A stretch of 64,000 nucleotides of DNA from Flavisphingomonas formosensis (lineage in GTDB: Bacteria; Pseudomonadota; Alphaproteobacteria; Sphingomonadales; Sphingomonadaceae), in contig NZ_WRPK01000001.1 of NCBI RefSeq assembly GCF_009755815.1, forward strand, positions 620,001 through 684,000, written 5' to 3'. The position numbers were made by a program, and so were the translations under genes. Every line of letters begins with the position of its first letter. Position 1 is the stretch's first letter. Below the pieces are notes generated by a model. It saw nothing but the letters and a program-made list of their open reading frames with translations. It did not search any database and was not told the DNA's origin. Below are positions 17,717 through 25,767 of the stretch, one piece after another.

Positions 17717-18325
17717 TCAGGCGCCGAGCTTTTCGAGAATCCAGGGCAGGGCATCCCGCCAATCGTCGATGCGGGCATGCGCATCGGCGGCGGCCGGGAT
17801 GTGATGGGCGAGGCGCGGCTCAGCGATCATGTGCAGCCGCCAGACGTCCGGTGCGCGGCGGGCCACCGATTCGTGATGCTGCGGCAGATCGTCGATGAAC
17901 ACCGTGCTGGACGGCGCATATTCCTCGATCAGCGCGGCGACCGGCGTGCCTTTGCCGCCCTGGTTGCACATCACGCGGTGGCGGATGCCGACCGCTTCGA
18001 GCTGGGCGATGCGGTCCATCCTGCACTCTTCGAGCAGATTGGTCAGCACGACGATGTCCGCAACCTCGGCGATCGCGGCCAGCGCCTCGCGGGCATGCGG
18101 CACCAGCGTCTGGCGGTGCATCTCGCCGGGGAAGAAACCCTTGAAGAGCGGCCAGATCTCCTCGATGGACAGCGCCGTGCCGTCCCGCCGGCGGATTGCG
18201 TGCACGAACTCCTGATGCTCCAGGGCGAAATCAAGATCGTGGGTTTCGTCCAGATAGTCCCGAAAATGGCCGACCATATGGAGGAGGACTTCGTCGCAAT
18301 CGGTGATGAGCAACGGACGGCTCAT
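17717..18325 (-). CDS. HAD-superfamily hydrolase
   Basis: 202 aa. HAD motifs: I 'ITDCDEVLL', II 'IVVLTNL', III Lys in 'NQGGKGTPVA', IV 'TVFIDDLPQH'. It should dephosphorylate a small molecule in the cytoplasm; the helical cap (residues ~20-80) gives no substrate clue. Its start overlaps the DUF3572 stop by 4 nt. Likely co-transcribed with DUF3572 and possibly with RidA, 49 nt downstream. Confidence 0.85.
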   Translation of the reverse strand: MSRPLLITDCDEVLLHMVGHFRDYLDETHDLDFALEHQEFVHAIRRRDGTALSIEEIWPLFKGFFPGEMHRQTLVPHAREALAAIAEVADIVVLTNLLEECRMDRIAQLEAVGIRHRVMCNQGGKGTPVAALIEEYAPSSTVFIDDLPQHHESVARRAPDVWRLHMIAEPRLAHHIPAAADAHARIDDWRDALPWILEKLGA

Positions 18326-18582
18326 GCTTCAAGCTCCATGCGGGCGCGCACCAGCGCGTCGGGTGTCGATTCGATCGCAGCGGCGCAGGCGATCAGATCC
18401 GGCTCATGCGCTTCCAGAAAGCCCAGGACCGCGGCGAGCAGCGCCGGTTCGTCGGCACGGGAGCGTAAATCGGCGGGAGTGAGCCCGGTGAGCGCGAGCA
18501 GCCGCTCTGCTCGATCGGACTCGCCGAGCGACCAGGCCAGCGCGGAAAGGGCCAGCGCTGCATTTGTATCCGCCAATCCCAT
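18322..18582 (-). CDS. DUF3572 family protein
   Basis: 86 aa all-helical protein, with 'ALSALAWSLGESDRAERLLALTGLTPADLRSRADEPALLAAVLGFLEAHEPDL' matching DUF3572. The family is alphaproteobacterial and usually sits beside divK, as here (divergent, 36 nt between starts). Function unknown. Overlaps the HAD gene by 4 nt. Confidence 0.85.
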   Translation of the reverse strand: MGLADTNAALALSALAWSLGESDRAERLLALTGLTPADLRSRADEPALLAAVLGFLEAHEPDLIACAAAIESTPDALVRARMELEA

Positions 18583-18618
18583 CGCCTAAGTCTGCCTGCC
18601 GAACATGCGGGGTGGTGC

Positions 18619-18981
18619 GTGGCGAAAAAAATCCTCGTTGTCGAGGACAACGAACTCAATCTGAAGCTGTTCTGCGATCTGCTCGCCGCGCATGATTATG
18701 AAGCGGAGCCGGTGCGCGACGGGCGCGAGGCGCTGGCGCGCGCGCGATCCTTCCAGCCGGACCTGATCGTCATGGACATCCAGATGCCGCATGTCAGCGG
18801 GCTGGAACTGATCGAGCAGCTGAAGGCGGACGAATCGCTTCGCGCCATCCCGATCATGGCGGTCACCGCCTATGCCGCGCATGGCGACGAGGAGCGGATT
18901 CGCGCGGCGGGCGCGCAGGGCTATGTTTCCAAGCCGATCTCGGTGATGCGCTTCGTCGAGGCGGTCGAGGCGCTGGTCTGA
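18619..18981 (+). CDS. divK: Single-domain response regulator DivK
   Basis: 120 aa receiver domain with no output domain. The acidic pair is in 'VVEDNELN', phospho-acceptor Asp in 'LIVMDIQMP', Thr in 'AVTAYAAHG' and Lys in 'YVSKPISV'. The sequence is very close to Caulobacter DivK, which is phosphorylated by DivJ and dephosphorylated by PleC and acts through DivL/CckA to lower CtrA activity. The start is GTG 18619. In several relatives pleD follows; here the next gene is rpmG on the other strand. Confidence 0.93.
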   Translation: MAKKILVVEDNELNLKLFCDLLAAHDYEAEPVRDGREALARARSFQPDLIVMDIQMPHVSGLELIEQLKADESLRAIPIMAVTAYAAHGDEERIRAAGAQGYVSKPISVMRFVEAVEALV

Positions 18982-19074
18982 ACGCTGGCGCAGCGGCTTC
19001 GGTCGGACGTCATGGTCACGGCGAAAAACGGCGCGGGCCTCGGCCCGGCCGCTTCTGGCCGCATCGACAATCCT

Positions 19075-19091
19075 CCCGGCGCGAGGCCGGG
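19075..19091. terminator. Candidate hairpin between divK and rpmG
   Basis: CCCGGC (19075-19080) pairs with GCCGGG (19086-19091) around a 5-nt loop, 12 nt past the rpmG stop. The adjacent G-run would read as a C-run on the rpmG strand, not a U-tract, so termination is only suggested by position. Confidence 0.3.
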
Positions 19092-19102
19092 GGGGGGGCG
19101 AC

Positions 19103-19270
19103 TTACTTGATCTTGGCTTCCTTGAAATCGACGTGCTTGCGCACGACGGGATCATATTTGCGGAAGTTCAGCTTCTCGGTCTGCGTGCGCGGATTCTTCT
19201 TCGTCACGTAGAAGAAACCGGTGTCAGCGGTGCTCACGAGCTTGATCTTGACGGTGGTCGGCTTTGCCAT
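19103..19270 (-). CDS. rpmG: 50S ribosomal protein L33
   Basis: 55 aa, standard length, with the typical '[19 protein letters not shown]' and '[23 protein letters not shown]'. It lacks the CxxC zinc motif of the C+ paralogue. The ATG at 19270 is the family start. Convergent with divK. About 190 nt upstream (19271-19461) are shared with the next plus-strand gene and hold both promoters. Confidence 0.98.
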   Translation of the reverse strand: MAKPTTVKIKLVSTADTGFFYVTKKNPRTQTEKLNFRKYDPVVRKHVDFKEAKIK

Positions 19271-19461
19271 GGCCCGGGAGCCCTTCTGATCTCTATGCTG
19301 TCCAAAAAATAAAGCGGCGTCGCCGCCGCTCCCTACAAGCGCGGGCCAATGCGCGACCGAGGGCGCGATGTCAAGCTTCACGCCGTTCGGAGCTGCGCTT
19401 AATCGCATCTTTACCGCGCGCGCGCATGGTCTTCCGATACCGTTCTCAAGGTGGGGGTGTC

Positions 19462-19779
19462 ATGGAACTCAGTGCCGATATGCGCCGCGCGATGCGGGAC
19501 AAGCTGTGCGACCGGATCGATCGAATCGCGATCGCACTGCCGCGAATGACCATGGCGAGCCTGGGCGCGGAGGTGGATGGGGTACGTCGCTTCGCCCGCG
19601 AATTCGGATTTATGCCGGTGGCCGATATCGCCCGTGCGCTGGAGAGCGCTATCGGGCATGACGAGCATGTGATGGCGCTGCCCTATCTCGATCTGATGCG
19701 CGAGGCCGCCGGCTGCGAATGCTGCGGCGAGGATGCGGGCGAGGCCTTCCTCGCCAATGTCTCGGTCCGCATGGGCTGA
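19462..19779 (+). CDS. Small hypothetical protein with CxCC cluster
   Basis: 105 aa, helical, with no membrane segment. A Cys-rich 'AGCECCGED' at ~85-93 could bind metal or form disulfides. 'MRDKLCDRIDRIAIALPRMTMASLGAEVDGVRRFAREFGF' suggests two amphipathic helices. ATG 19462 has AGGTGGGGG upstream. It is followed after 15 nt by the GDT1-type exporter gene, so co-transcription is likely. No family recognised. Confidence 0.65.
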   Translation: MELSADMRRAMRDKLCDRIDRIAIALPRMTMASLGAEVDGVRRFAREFGFMPVADIARALESAIGHDEHVMALPYLDLMREAAGCECCGEDAGEAFLANVSVRMG

Positions 19780-19794
19780 TCCGCCGACGCGGCG

Positions 19795-20364
19795 ATGGAT
19801 GCCCTGCTTCCCACCTTTCTCGCCGCCCTGCTCGCGGAATTCGGAGACAAGACGCAACTGCTGGCAATCGTCCTCGCCCTGCGCTTCCCGCGGCGCGAGG
19901 GGGCGGTGCTGGCGGGAATCGCAGTCGCGGCGCTCGCCAACAGCCTGATCGCGGCGGGGGCGGGGCAACTCATCCACCAGATGATCAATTTCCGGGCGAT
20001 CACGCTTATGATCGCCGTTGCGCTGCTCTCCGCCGGCGTCGGCTCGCTGATGCGACAACGGCGGCCCGACACGGCCGATTCGTGGAAGCTCGGCGCGTTC
20101 GGCACCAGCGCCGTCTCCTTCGGCATCCTCGCCTTTGGAGATACCACCCAATTCCTCACCATGACGCTGGCGGCGCGCGCCGATTCGCTGCTGCTCGCCG
20201 CTGCCGGGGCCACGGCCGGAACGGTAGCGGGTGCCGCTGTCGCGGTGGCTTTGGCAGACCGATTCGAAAAATCGCTGCCGCTCCGGCCGTTGCGCCACGG
20301 CATTGCGGGTCTGTTCCTCCTGATCGGATTCGTCACCGCGATCGGGGCGCTTCGTCTGATCTGA
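19795..20364 (+). CDS. GDT1/TMEM165 family cation (probably Mn2+) exporter
   Basis: 189 aa with six predicted helices in two repeats. The first carries the canonical E-x-G-D-K-T ('AEFGDKTQLLAI'). The second has 'AFGDTTQFLTM', with Ala in place of the acidic residue and Thr for Lys. UPF0016 proteins such as MneA export Mn2+ or exchange Ca2+/Mn2+ with protons at the membrane. Preceded by the CxCC small protein and followed by Dps. Confidence 0.88.
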   Translation: MDALLPTFLAALLAEFGDKTQLLAIVLALRFPRREGAVLAGIAVAALANSLIAAGAGQLIHQMINFRAITLMIAVALLSAGVGSLMRQRRPDTADSWKLGAFGTSAVSFGILAFGDTTQFLTMTLAARADSLLLAAAGATAGTVAGAAVAVALADRFEKSLPLRPLRHGIAGLFLLIGFVTAIGALRLI

Positions 20365-20483
20365 TCGCTCGATTTGTGCGATCGGAACAATTTCGCAAAA
20401 AGAGCGTAGCGCCGATGCGGCAAGCCGCCGTATTCGTTCGTTACGCACGCACATCCATCGACTCGACAACGGGAGCCAAAGAC

Positions 20484-20984
20484 ATGGCCAAAGCCGCCAA
20501 GGAAAAACTCAAGACCCCTACCGACATTGCTTCCAACGCGGCGATGACCGTTGCGGACGCGCTGAACAGCATCCTCGCGGATAGCTACGCGCTCTATCTG
20601 AAGACCAAGAACTTCCACTGGCACGTCTCGGGCCCGCATTTTCGCGACTATCATCTGATGCTCGACGATCAGGCGACGCAGATTCTCGGCACCACCGATC
20701 AGATCGCCGAGCGTGTCCGCAAGACCGGCAACACCACGCTCCGCTCGATCGGCGACATCGCGCGCCGCCAGCGGATCAGGGACAATGATTCGGAATTCGT
20801 GAGCGCTGCCGACATGCTGTCGGAACTGCGCGAGGACAATCTGAAGCTCGTCGAATCGCTGCGCGAGGCGAAGGACATCGTCGATGCGGCAAAGGACAAC
20901 GCGACCAGCGGCATCCTCGATGACTGGACCGATCAGGCCGAGGAGCGCGCCTGGTTCCTGTTCGAAGCCAGCCGCGCGGCCTGA
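20484..20984 (+). CDS. dps: Dps-family DNA-binding ferritin-like protein
   Basis: 166 aa. 'LKTKNFHWHVSGPHFRDYHLMLDDQ' supplies the His and acidic residues of the inter-subunit ferroxidase site, and 'WTDQAEERAWFLFE' is the C-terminal helix. The N-terminus is Lys-rich ('MAKAAKEKLKTP'), suited to DNA binding. It forms a dodecamer that oxidises and stores iron with peroxide. Start ATG 20484 follows GGGAG. Its stop is 6 nt from that of the convergent phosphoesterase. Confidence 0.94.
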   Translation: MAKAAKEKLKTPTDIASNAAMTVADALNSILADSYALYLKTKNFHWHVSGPHFRDYHLMLDDQATQILGTTDQIAERVRKTGNTTLRSIGDIARRQRIRDNDSEFVSAADMLSELREDNLKLVESLREAKDIVDAAKDNATSGILDDWTDQAEERAWFLFEASRAA

Positions 20985-20990
20985 TCGCGG

Positions 20991-21824
20991 TCAACGCTCC
21001 GCCGGACCGAGGGTGATGAGCCAGAGGTCCGGCCGGGCGCCATAGCGCAGCGGCACGATGCTCGTTCCAAGGCCGGCGCTGACGATCAGCGTGCGGCCTT
21101 TTTCCTGCACGAGACCACAGAGATAGCGTTCGCCATAGAGCGAACCCGTGGCGAGCGGGCCGATCAGCGGCAGCCGGATCTGGCCGCAATGGGTATGGCC
21201 TGCCAGCGTCAGCGCGATCGCCTCCGGTGTCCTTGGAAACGCGTCGGGGCTGTGGCTGAGCAGCAGGCGGGGTCCGGGCATAGCGGTCATCTGCGCGAAC
21301 AGTGAGGCCTGGCGGGCGTGGCCGGTCACCAGATCGTCGAGCCCGCCGATGGTCAGTGGCCCCAGCCGAATCGCTTCGTTGGTGAGTATACGAACGTGGT
21401 CCGCATCCAATGCGGCGCGGATGTCGGCGGTCTTGCTCCAATGGTCATGATTGCCGAACACGGTTACCGCACCCAGCGGCGCGCGCAGGCCCGCCAGCGG
21501 CGCGAGCGCCTTGGCCGGCGGGTTATTTGGCAGGGCGATCGATTTGGTGCTCATGAAATCGCCCGTGATCACTATCAGGTCCGGGCGGAGCGCATTCACT
21601 TGTGCGACGATTCGCGCCAGTCGGGCCGGACTCAGGTCCGGCCGCGAGGCGTGGATGTCGGATAGCAGGGCGACGCGCAAAGGCGCCGCGCCCGACGGCC
21701 AATCTGGAAAGCCGATGGTCGCGTGGCGGACGATGGGATCGGCCATGGCGCCGACTACGCCGTAGCCCAACAGGGCAAGTGCCAGGGCAAGCACCGCCAG
21801 CCCGAATCGCTTTATCACCCGCAT
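20991..21824 (-). CDS. Membrane-anchored metallophosphoesterase
   Basis: 277 aa. An N-terminal hydrophobic helix ('FGLAVLALALALLGYGVVGAMA') anchors or exports the protein. The calcineurin-type motifs are complete: 'LLSDIHAS' (DxH), 'VITGDFM' (GD), 'VFGNHDHW' (GNHD) and 'LAGHTHCGQIR' (GHTHxGQ). This YaeI/YkuE-like subgroup includes lipid-related phosphatases such as LpxG/YkuE-type proteins; the substrate here is unknown. Convergent with dps. Confidence 0.9.
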   Translation of the reverse strand: MRVIKRFGLAVLALALALLGYGVVGAMADPIVRHATIGFPDWPSGAAPLRVALLSDIHASRPDLSPARLARIVAQVNALRPDLIVITGDFMSTKSIALPNNPPAKALAPLAGLRAPLGAVTVFGNHDHWSKTADIRAALDADHVRILTNEAIRLGPLTIGGLDDLVTGHARQASLFAQMTAMPGPRLLLSHSPDAFPRTPEAIALTLAGHTHCGQIRLPLIGPLATGSLYGERYLCGLVQEKGRTLIVSAGLGTSIVPLRYGARPDLWLITLGPAER

Positions 21825-21838
21825 TCTCGCATTGCGCG

Positions 21839-21870
21839 AAGGCCCGGCCCGCCGAAGCGGACCGGGCCTT
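21839..21870. terminator. GC-rich hairpin downstream of the cold-shock gene
   Basis: AAGGCCCGG (21839-21847) pairs with CCGGGCCTT (21862-21870), and CCGC with GCGG inside, around a CGAA tetraloop with one mismatch. It lies in the 76-nt gap between the cold-shock gene and the downstream phosphoesterase on the same strand. No U-tract follows, so it may attenuate or stabilise rather than terminate. Confidence 0.5.
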
Positions 21871-21900
21871 GCGTCACTCGCTACCCCGAAGGGTCGAGGC

Positions 21901-22695
21901 TTATTGCAGCGGCTGCAGATTCACCGCGGCATATTTGCCGCGACGATCGACTTCCAGCTCGAACTCCAGCCGATCGCCTTCGTTCAGGCTGGTCATGCCG
22001 GCCCGCTCGACAGCGGAAATATGGACAAAGGCATCAGGCTGCCCGTCGTCGCGCTGGATGAAGCCGAAGCCCTTCATGGCGTTGAAGAACTTGACAGTTC
22101 CCGACGCCTTCTCGCCCGTCAGCTGGCGCTGCGGGCCACCGGCGCGCTCGCCCGCGCCGCCGGGGGCGGGACCACGCGTGCTGACAGGAAGCGGCTCGCC
22201 CTCGATCTTGAGATCGGTCGCCGACACGCGGCCGCCACGATCGACGAGGGTGAAGTCCAGCGGCTGACCCTCGGCGAGGCCGGTGAGGCCTGCCTGTTCG
22301 ACCGCCGAAATGTGGACGAACACGTCATCGCCGCCATCATCGCGGACGATGAAGCCGAAGCCCTTTTGCGCGTTGAAGAATTTTACGACGCCCTTGCCTT
22401 CGCCGATGACCTGGGCTGGCATGCCGCGACCGCCGCCGCCGCCAAAGCCGCCGCCACCGCCGAAACCGCCGCGGCCACCACCACCGCCGCCGTAACCGCC
22501 GCCGCCGCCGCCGAAGCGATCGCCGCCGCCGCCATAACCGCCGCCACCGCCGAAGCGATCGCCGCCGCCGCCATAACCGCCGCCACCGCCGAAACGATCG
22601 CCGCCGCCATAGCCGCCGCCGTAGCTATCCTCGCCGAAACCGTCGCGCTTGTCCCTGCCGCCGCGCTGTCCGCGCCGTCCACGATCGAAACTCAT
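21901..22695 (-). CDS. Cold-shock protein with two CSDs and a long Gly-rich N-terminal tail
   Basis: 264 aa. The first ~90 residues are a Gly/Arg/Tyr/Phe low-complexity tail (RGG-like 'GRRGQRGGRDKRDG' then repeated DRF-(G)n-Y-(G)n units). CSD1 starts at 'GKGVVKFFNAQKGFGFIVRDD' and CSD2 at 'SGTVKFFNAMKGFGFIQRDD'; both keep the RNP1 (KGFGFI) and RNP2 ('DVFVHIS'/'DAFVHIS') motifs. Double-CSD proteins are common in alphaproteobacteria and bind single-stranded RNA/DNA; the N-terminal RGG-like tail is unusual and probably disordered. A 39-nt tandem repeat encodes part of it. Confidence 0.92.
   Translation of the reverse strand: MSFDRGRRGQRGGRDKRDGFGEDSYGGGYGGGDRFGGGGGYGGGGDRFGGGGGYGGGGDRFGGGGGGYGGGGGGRGGFGGGGGFGGGGGRGMPAQVIGEGKGVVKFFNAQKGFGFIVRDDGGDDVFVHISAVEQAGLTGLAEGQPLDFTLVDRGGRVSATDLKIEGEPLPVSTRGPAPGGAGERAGGPQRQLTGEKASGTVKFFNAMKGFGFIQRDDGQPDAFVHISAVERAGMTSLNEGDRLEFELEVDRRGKYAAVNLQPLQ
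22522..22599. repeat. Two 39-nt tandem repeats coding for Gly-rich units
   Basis: The units 22522-22560 and 22561-22599 differ at a single base (38/39 identical), and each encodes 13 residues of the form DRF-GGGGG-Y-GGGG on the minus strand. Degenerate copies flank them. Such repeats can change copy number by slippage, altering the tail length of the cold-shock protein. Confidence 0.9.
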
Positions 22696-22921
22696 GCCCT
22701 GTCTAACTTTCCCGGATCGCCCCTAATTTCATCACTCAAGACTCGCGCAGCGGGGGCGTGCACATGTCTTCTGACGCGAGGCCGTACCGCGCCAACTTAT
22801 CCACATAACGGAAAATACCAGGGTCTGCGAGAGGTTTTGCCACTTTTTCGACTTATTGCCTGCTGGGAGCTGAACGAAAGCTGAGCTTGCGACAAGATGA
22901 CGCGTCCGGCAGAGGTGTATT

Positions 22922-23686
22922 ATGAACGAAAATTTAGAGATCTTCGCCGATCCGGGCGTCTGGGCCGCGCTGGCGACGCTGATCGCCATGGAAGTCGTCC
23001 TCGGCATTGATAACCTAATTTTCATCTCGATCCTTACCAACAAGCTGCCCGACGCGATGCGGCCGAAAGCCCGGATGGTGGGCATCGGACTGGCTCTGGG
23101 CCTTCGACTCGCGCTGCTGTCGCTGGTGGCGGTGATCGCGCGGATGACGCGTCCGCTGTTCGAGGCGTTCGGGCACGGTTTCTCCGCGCGCGACCTGATC
23201 CTGATCGCGGGAGGGCTCTTCCTTGTGTGGAAGGCGACGACCGAGATCCACCACAATGTGGACGACGACGCGCATCGCGAAGAGAGCGGCCCGGGCGCCG
23301 CGACGGTGAGCATCACCTTCGGCGCCGCGATCGCGCAGATCATCGCGCTCGACCTCGTTTTCTCGATCGATTCGATCATCACCGCAGTGGGCATGACGGA
23401 TCATATCCCGGTGATGGTGATCGCGGTGCTGGTGGCGGTGGGCGTGATGATGACGGCGTCCGGCCCGCTCGCCCGCTTCATCGAGCGCAATCCGACGGTA
23501 GTCATGCTGGCGCTCGCCTTCCTTTTCATGATCGGCATGACACTGATCGCGGACGGCTGCGGCGTCCATGTGCCCAAAGGCTATATCTACGCGGCGATGG
23601 CCTTCTCGGCCTCGGTCGAGGGCCTCAACATCTTCGCACGCCGCCGGCGCGAGCGTCGCCGCCGAGAGGACGCGGCGCCGCGTTGA
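22922..23686 (+). CDS. TerC family integral membrane protein
   Basis: 254 aa with about seven hydrophobic helices. The two TerC acidic motifs are '[17 protein letters not shown]' and '[17 protein letters not shown]', and a cytoplasmic basic tail ('[11 protein letters not shown]') closes the protein. TerC proteins act in tellurite resistance or Mn2+ export; no ter cluster is present, so metal export or metalation of secreted proteins is more likely. It is divergent from the cold-shock gene with a 226-nt spacer in which I recognised no yybP-ykoY-type riboswitch. Confidence 0.9.
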   Translation: MNENLEIFADPGVWAALATLIAMEVVLGIDNLIFISILTNKLPDAMRPKARMVGIGLALGLRLALLSLVAVIARMTRPLFEAFGHGFSARDLILIAGGLFLVWKATTEIHHNVDDDAHREESGPGAATVSITFGAAIAQIIALDLVFSIDSIITAVGMTDHIPVMVIAVLVAVGVMMTASGPLARFIERNPTVVMLALAFLFMIGMTLIADGCGVHVPKGYIYAAMAFSASVEGLNIFARRRRERRRREDAAPR

Positions 23687-23755
23687 GCGCGCCGCCGCGG
23701 CGGCCCGTGCGTCGAGCCCATTGAGCCGCGCGCGGCGCGCGCCTATGGCGTTCGG

Positions 23756-24373
23756 ATGACCGTCTATCTGCATGAAGAAGATCTTCCGGCGGGCGTGCTC
23801 GCGCCCGGGCCGGTTGCCGTGGACACCGAGACGATGGGACTGATCACGCCGCGCGATCGGTTGTGCGTCGTCCAGATCTCGGACGGAAAGGGCGACGAGC
23901 ATCTCGTCCGATTCGGCCCCGGCAGCGATTATGCCGCGCCCAACCTTCGGGCGGTGCTCGCCGATCCGCAGCGGTTGAAGCTCTATCATTTCGCGCGTTT
24001 CGATCTGGCGGCGATCCGCCATTATCTCGGCGTCGTTGCGGCGCCGGTCTATTGCACCAAGACCGCCTCGCGCCTGGTGCGCACCTATACAGACCGACAC
24101 GGTCTCAAGGATCTGATCCGCGAGCTGCTCGGCGCCGAAATCTCCAAGCAGCAGCAATCGTCGGACTGGGGGGCACCCGAGCTCAGCGACGCGCAGAAGG
24201 AATATGCCGCGTCGGACGTGCGCTACCTGCATGCCTGCCGCGAGAAACTGGACGAGCGGTTGGCGCGGGAAGGACGCACCGCGCTGGCGCAGGCGTGCTT
24301 CGATTTCCTGCCCTCGCGCGCCGAGCTCGATCTGGCGGGCTGGCCGGAGGTCGACATCTTCGCGCATGTCTGA
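23756..24373 (+). CDS. RNase D-like 3'-5' exonuclease without HRDC domain
   Basis: 205 aa. DEDDy motifs: ExoI 'AVDTETMG', ExoII 'YHFARFDLAAI' and ExoIII 'YAASDVRYL' (Y-x3-D). E. coli RNase D is ~375 aa; the HRDC domains are absent here, as in other short alphaproteobacterial members. It trims RNA 3' ends. It overlaps lptC by 8 nt, so it probably heads the lptC-lptA transcript. Confidence 0.9.
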   Translation: MTVYLHEEDLPAGVLAPGPVAVDTETMGLITPRDRLCVVQISDGKGDEHLVRFGPGSDYAAPNLRAVLADPQRLKLYHFARFDLAAIRHYLGVVAAPVYCTKTASRLVRTYTDRHGLKDLIRELLGAEISKQQQSSDWGAPELSDAQKEYAASDVRYLHACREKLDERLAREGRTALAQACFDFLPSRAELDLAGWPEVDIFAHV

Positions 24374-25013
24374 CGCTGCCGAGCGAAATCGTATCGGCCG
24401 CCAGCAATGGGCGGCGCCGGGCAGCCAGCACGATCGCGTGATACGGATCGCGCAGATCGTGCTGCCGACGGCGATCGTGATCCTGATCGTGATGCTGGCG
24501 ATCGCGCCGATCACCTCGGGTCGCGACATCTCGTTCATGCTTTCCAAGGATCATGTCGCGGTCGCCAGGGAGCGGCTGCGCGTGTCCGACGCGCTCTACC
24601 GGGGCGAGGATACCAAGGGGCAGCCTTTCGCGCTGCGCGCCGAATCCGCCGTCCAGCAAACGTCGCGTGATCCGGTCGTGAAGCTCTCCAATCTGTCCGC
24701 ACGCATCATGCTGAACGATGGGCCGGCGAATATCGTCGCAGGCAAGGGCCGCTACAACATGACGACCGAGCAGGTGCTGATCGACGGCCCCGTGAAACTG
24801 CAGACGCAGGGCGGCTATCTGCTCAATACTCACGACGTGACCGTCGACATGAAGACGCGGCACGTGACCAGCGGCGCTCCAGTCGATGGGCTGATGCCGC
24901 TCGGCACCTTCCAGGCGGGGCGGATGCAGGCCGATCTGACCAACCGGATCGTGGTGCTCGATCAGCGCGCCCGCTTGCATATCGTTCAGGGGCAGTCCAG
25001 AGGAAGGCCATGA
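24366..25013 (+). CDS. lptC: LPS export ABC transporter periplasmic protein LptC
   Basis: 215 aa. One N-terminal transmembrane helix ('IVLPTAIVILIVMLAIAPI', ~30-50) is followed by a beta-jellyroll region with 'KLSNLSARIML', 'GRYNMTTEQVLIDGPVKLQTQGGYLLNTHDVTVDMKT'. It hands LPS from LptB2FG to LptA. ATG 24366 lies inside the RNase D gene (8-nt overlap), and the stop overlaps lptA by 4 nt. Confidence 0.9.
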   Translation: MSDAAERNRIGRQQWAAPGSQHDRVIRIAQIVLPTAIVILIVMLAIAPITSGRDISFMLSKDHVAVARERLRVSDALYRGEDTKGQPFALRAESAVQQTSRDPVVKLSNLSARIMLNDGPANIVAGKGRYNMTTEQVLIDGPVKLQTQGGYLLNTHDVTVDMKTRHVTSGAPVDGLMPLGTFQAGRMQADLTNRIVVLDQRARLHIVQGQSRGRP

Positions 25014-25615
25014 ATCGCGCCGTCCCGACCGGTTTCGCTCTCGTCCTTGCCGGCCTGGTCGCGGGTGGCATTGCGCATGCGCAGGTGATGAAAAGTCACA
25101 ACAGCAATGCGCCGGTCGATGTCACGGCGGATCGCATCGAAGTCCAGGACAAGGCGAATCGCGCTATCTTCACCGGCAACGTGCATGCCGTGCAGGCGGA
25201 CATGACGATCGATTCCGCGCGGATGACGGTGGCCTACGCCAAGGCGGCGACGCCGGGCGCGAGCCCGCAGATCCAGCGGATCGATGCCGCCGGTGGCGTG
25301 GTGGTGCACAATGCGACGCAGACTGCGCAAGGATCGATGGCGATCTACGATCTCAACCGCAAGCTGATCACCATGCTGGGCAATGTCGTCCTCAACCAGG
25401 GTGGATCGCAGGTTCGCGGCGGCCGGCTGGTGATGGATCTCAATACCGGCCGCTCGACGATCGACGGTAGCGCCGTCGGTGCCGGATCGACCAGCACCGG
25501 GCGGGGCGGCCGCGTAACCGGACACTTCATCGCGCCCCAGCGCAATAATGGCGGCGGTGCCACCAAGACCAACGCCGACACGGGCAAGACGACGAAGCCC
25601 GCCACCGGCAAATAG
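25010..25615 (+). CDS. lptA: LPS transport periplasmic bridge protein LptA
   Basis: 201 aa. The signal peptide ends near 'GGIAHAQ', followed by an OstA/LptA jellyroll ('PVDVTADRIEVQDKANRAIFTGNVHAVQADMTIDSARMTV', 'GNVVLNQGGSQVRGGRLVMDLNTGRSTIDG'). The C-terminus is a polar Gly/Thr/Lys tail. It forms the periplasmic bridge carrying LPS to LptD. Overlaps lptC by 4 nt (ATGA); 152 nt separate it from lptB. Confidence 0.93.
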   Translation: MNRAVPTGFALVLAGLVAGGIAHAQVMKSHNSNAPVDVTADRIEVQDKANRAIFTGNVHAVQADMTIDSARMTVAYAKAATPGASPQIQRIDAAGGVVVHNATQTAQGSMAIYDLNRKLITMLGNVVLNQGGSQVRGGRLVMDLNTGRSTIDGSAVGAGSTSTGRGGRVTGHFIAPQRNNGGGATKTNADTGKTTKPATGK

Positions 25616-25767
25616 GCAGCGGTCTGGCGGCAATCCGCTCCATTTTCGGGGCGATTGCCAACAAGTCACTCGACCAGCTTTCCGCGCGCATGCAATAAGC
25701 CTGCCAGATTTCGTCAGAAGCACCGGGGCCGCACCGGCCCATGTCAGCGTCAAGGCAGACCCGAATC

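Noticed and set aside
22696-22921. Possible yybP-ykoY-type manganese riboswitch upstream of terC
   Set aside because: Short hairpins such as AGCT-GAACGAA-AGCT are present but I could not find the conserved paired loops of that class.
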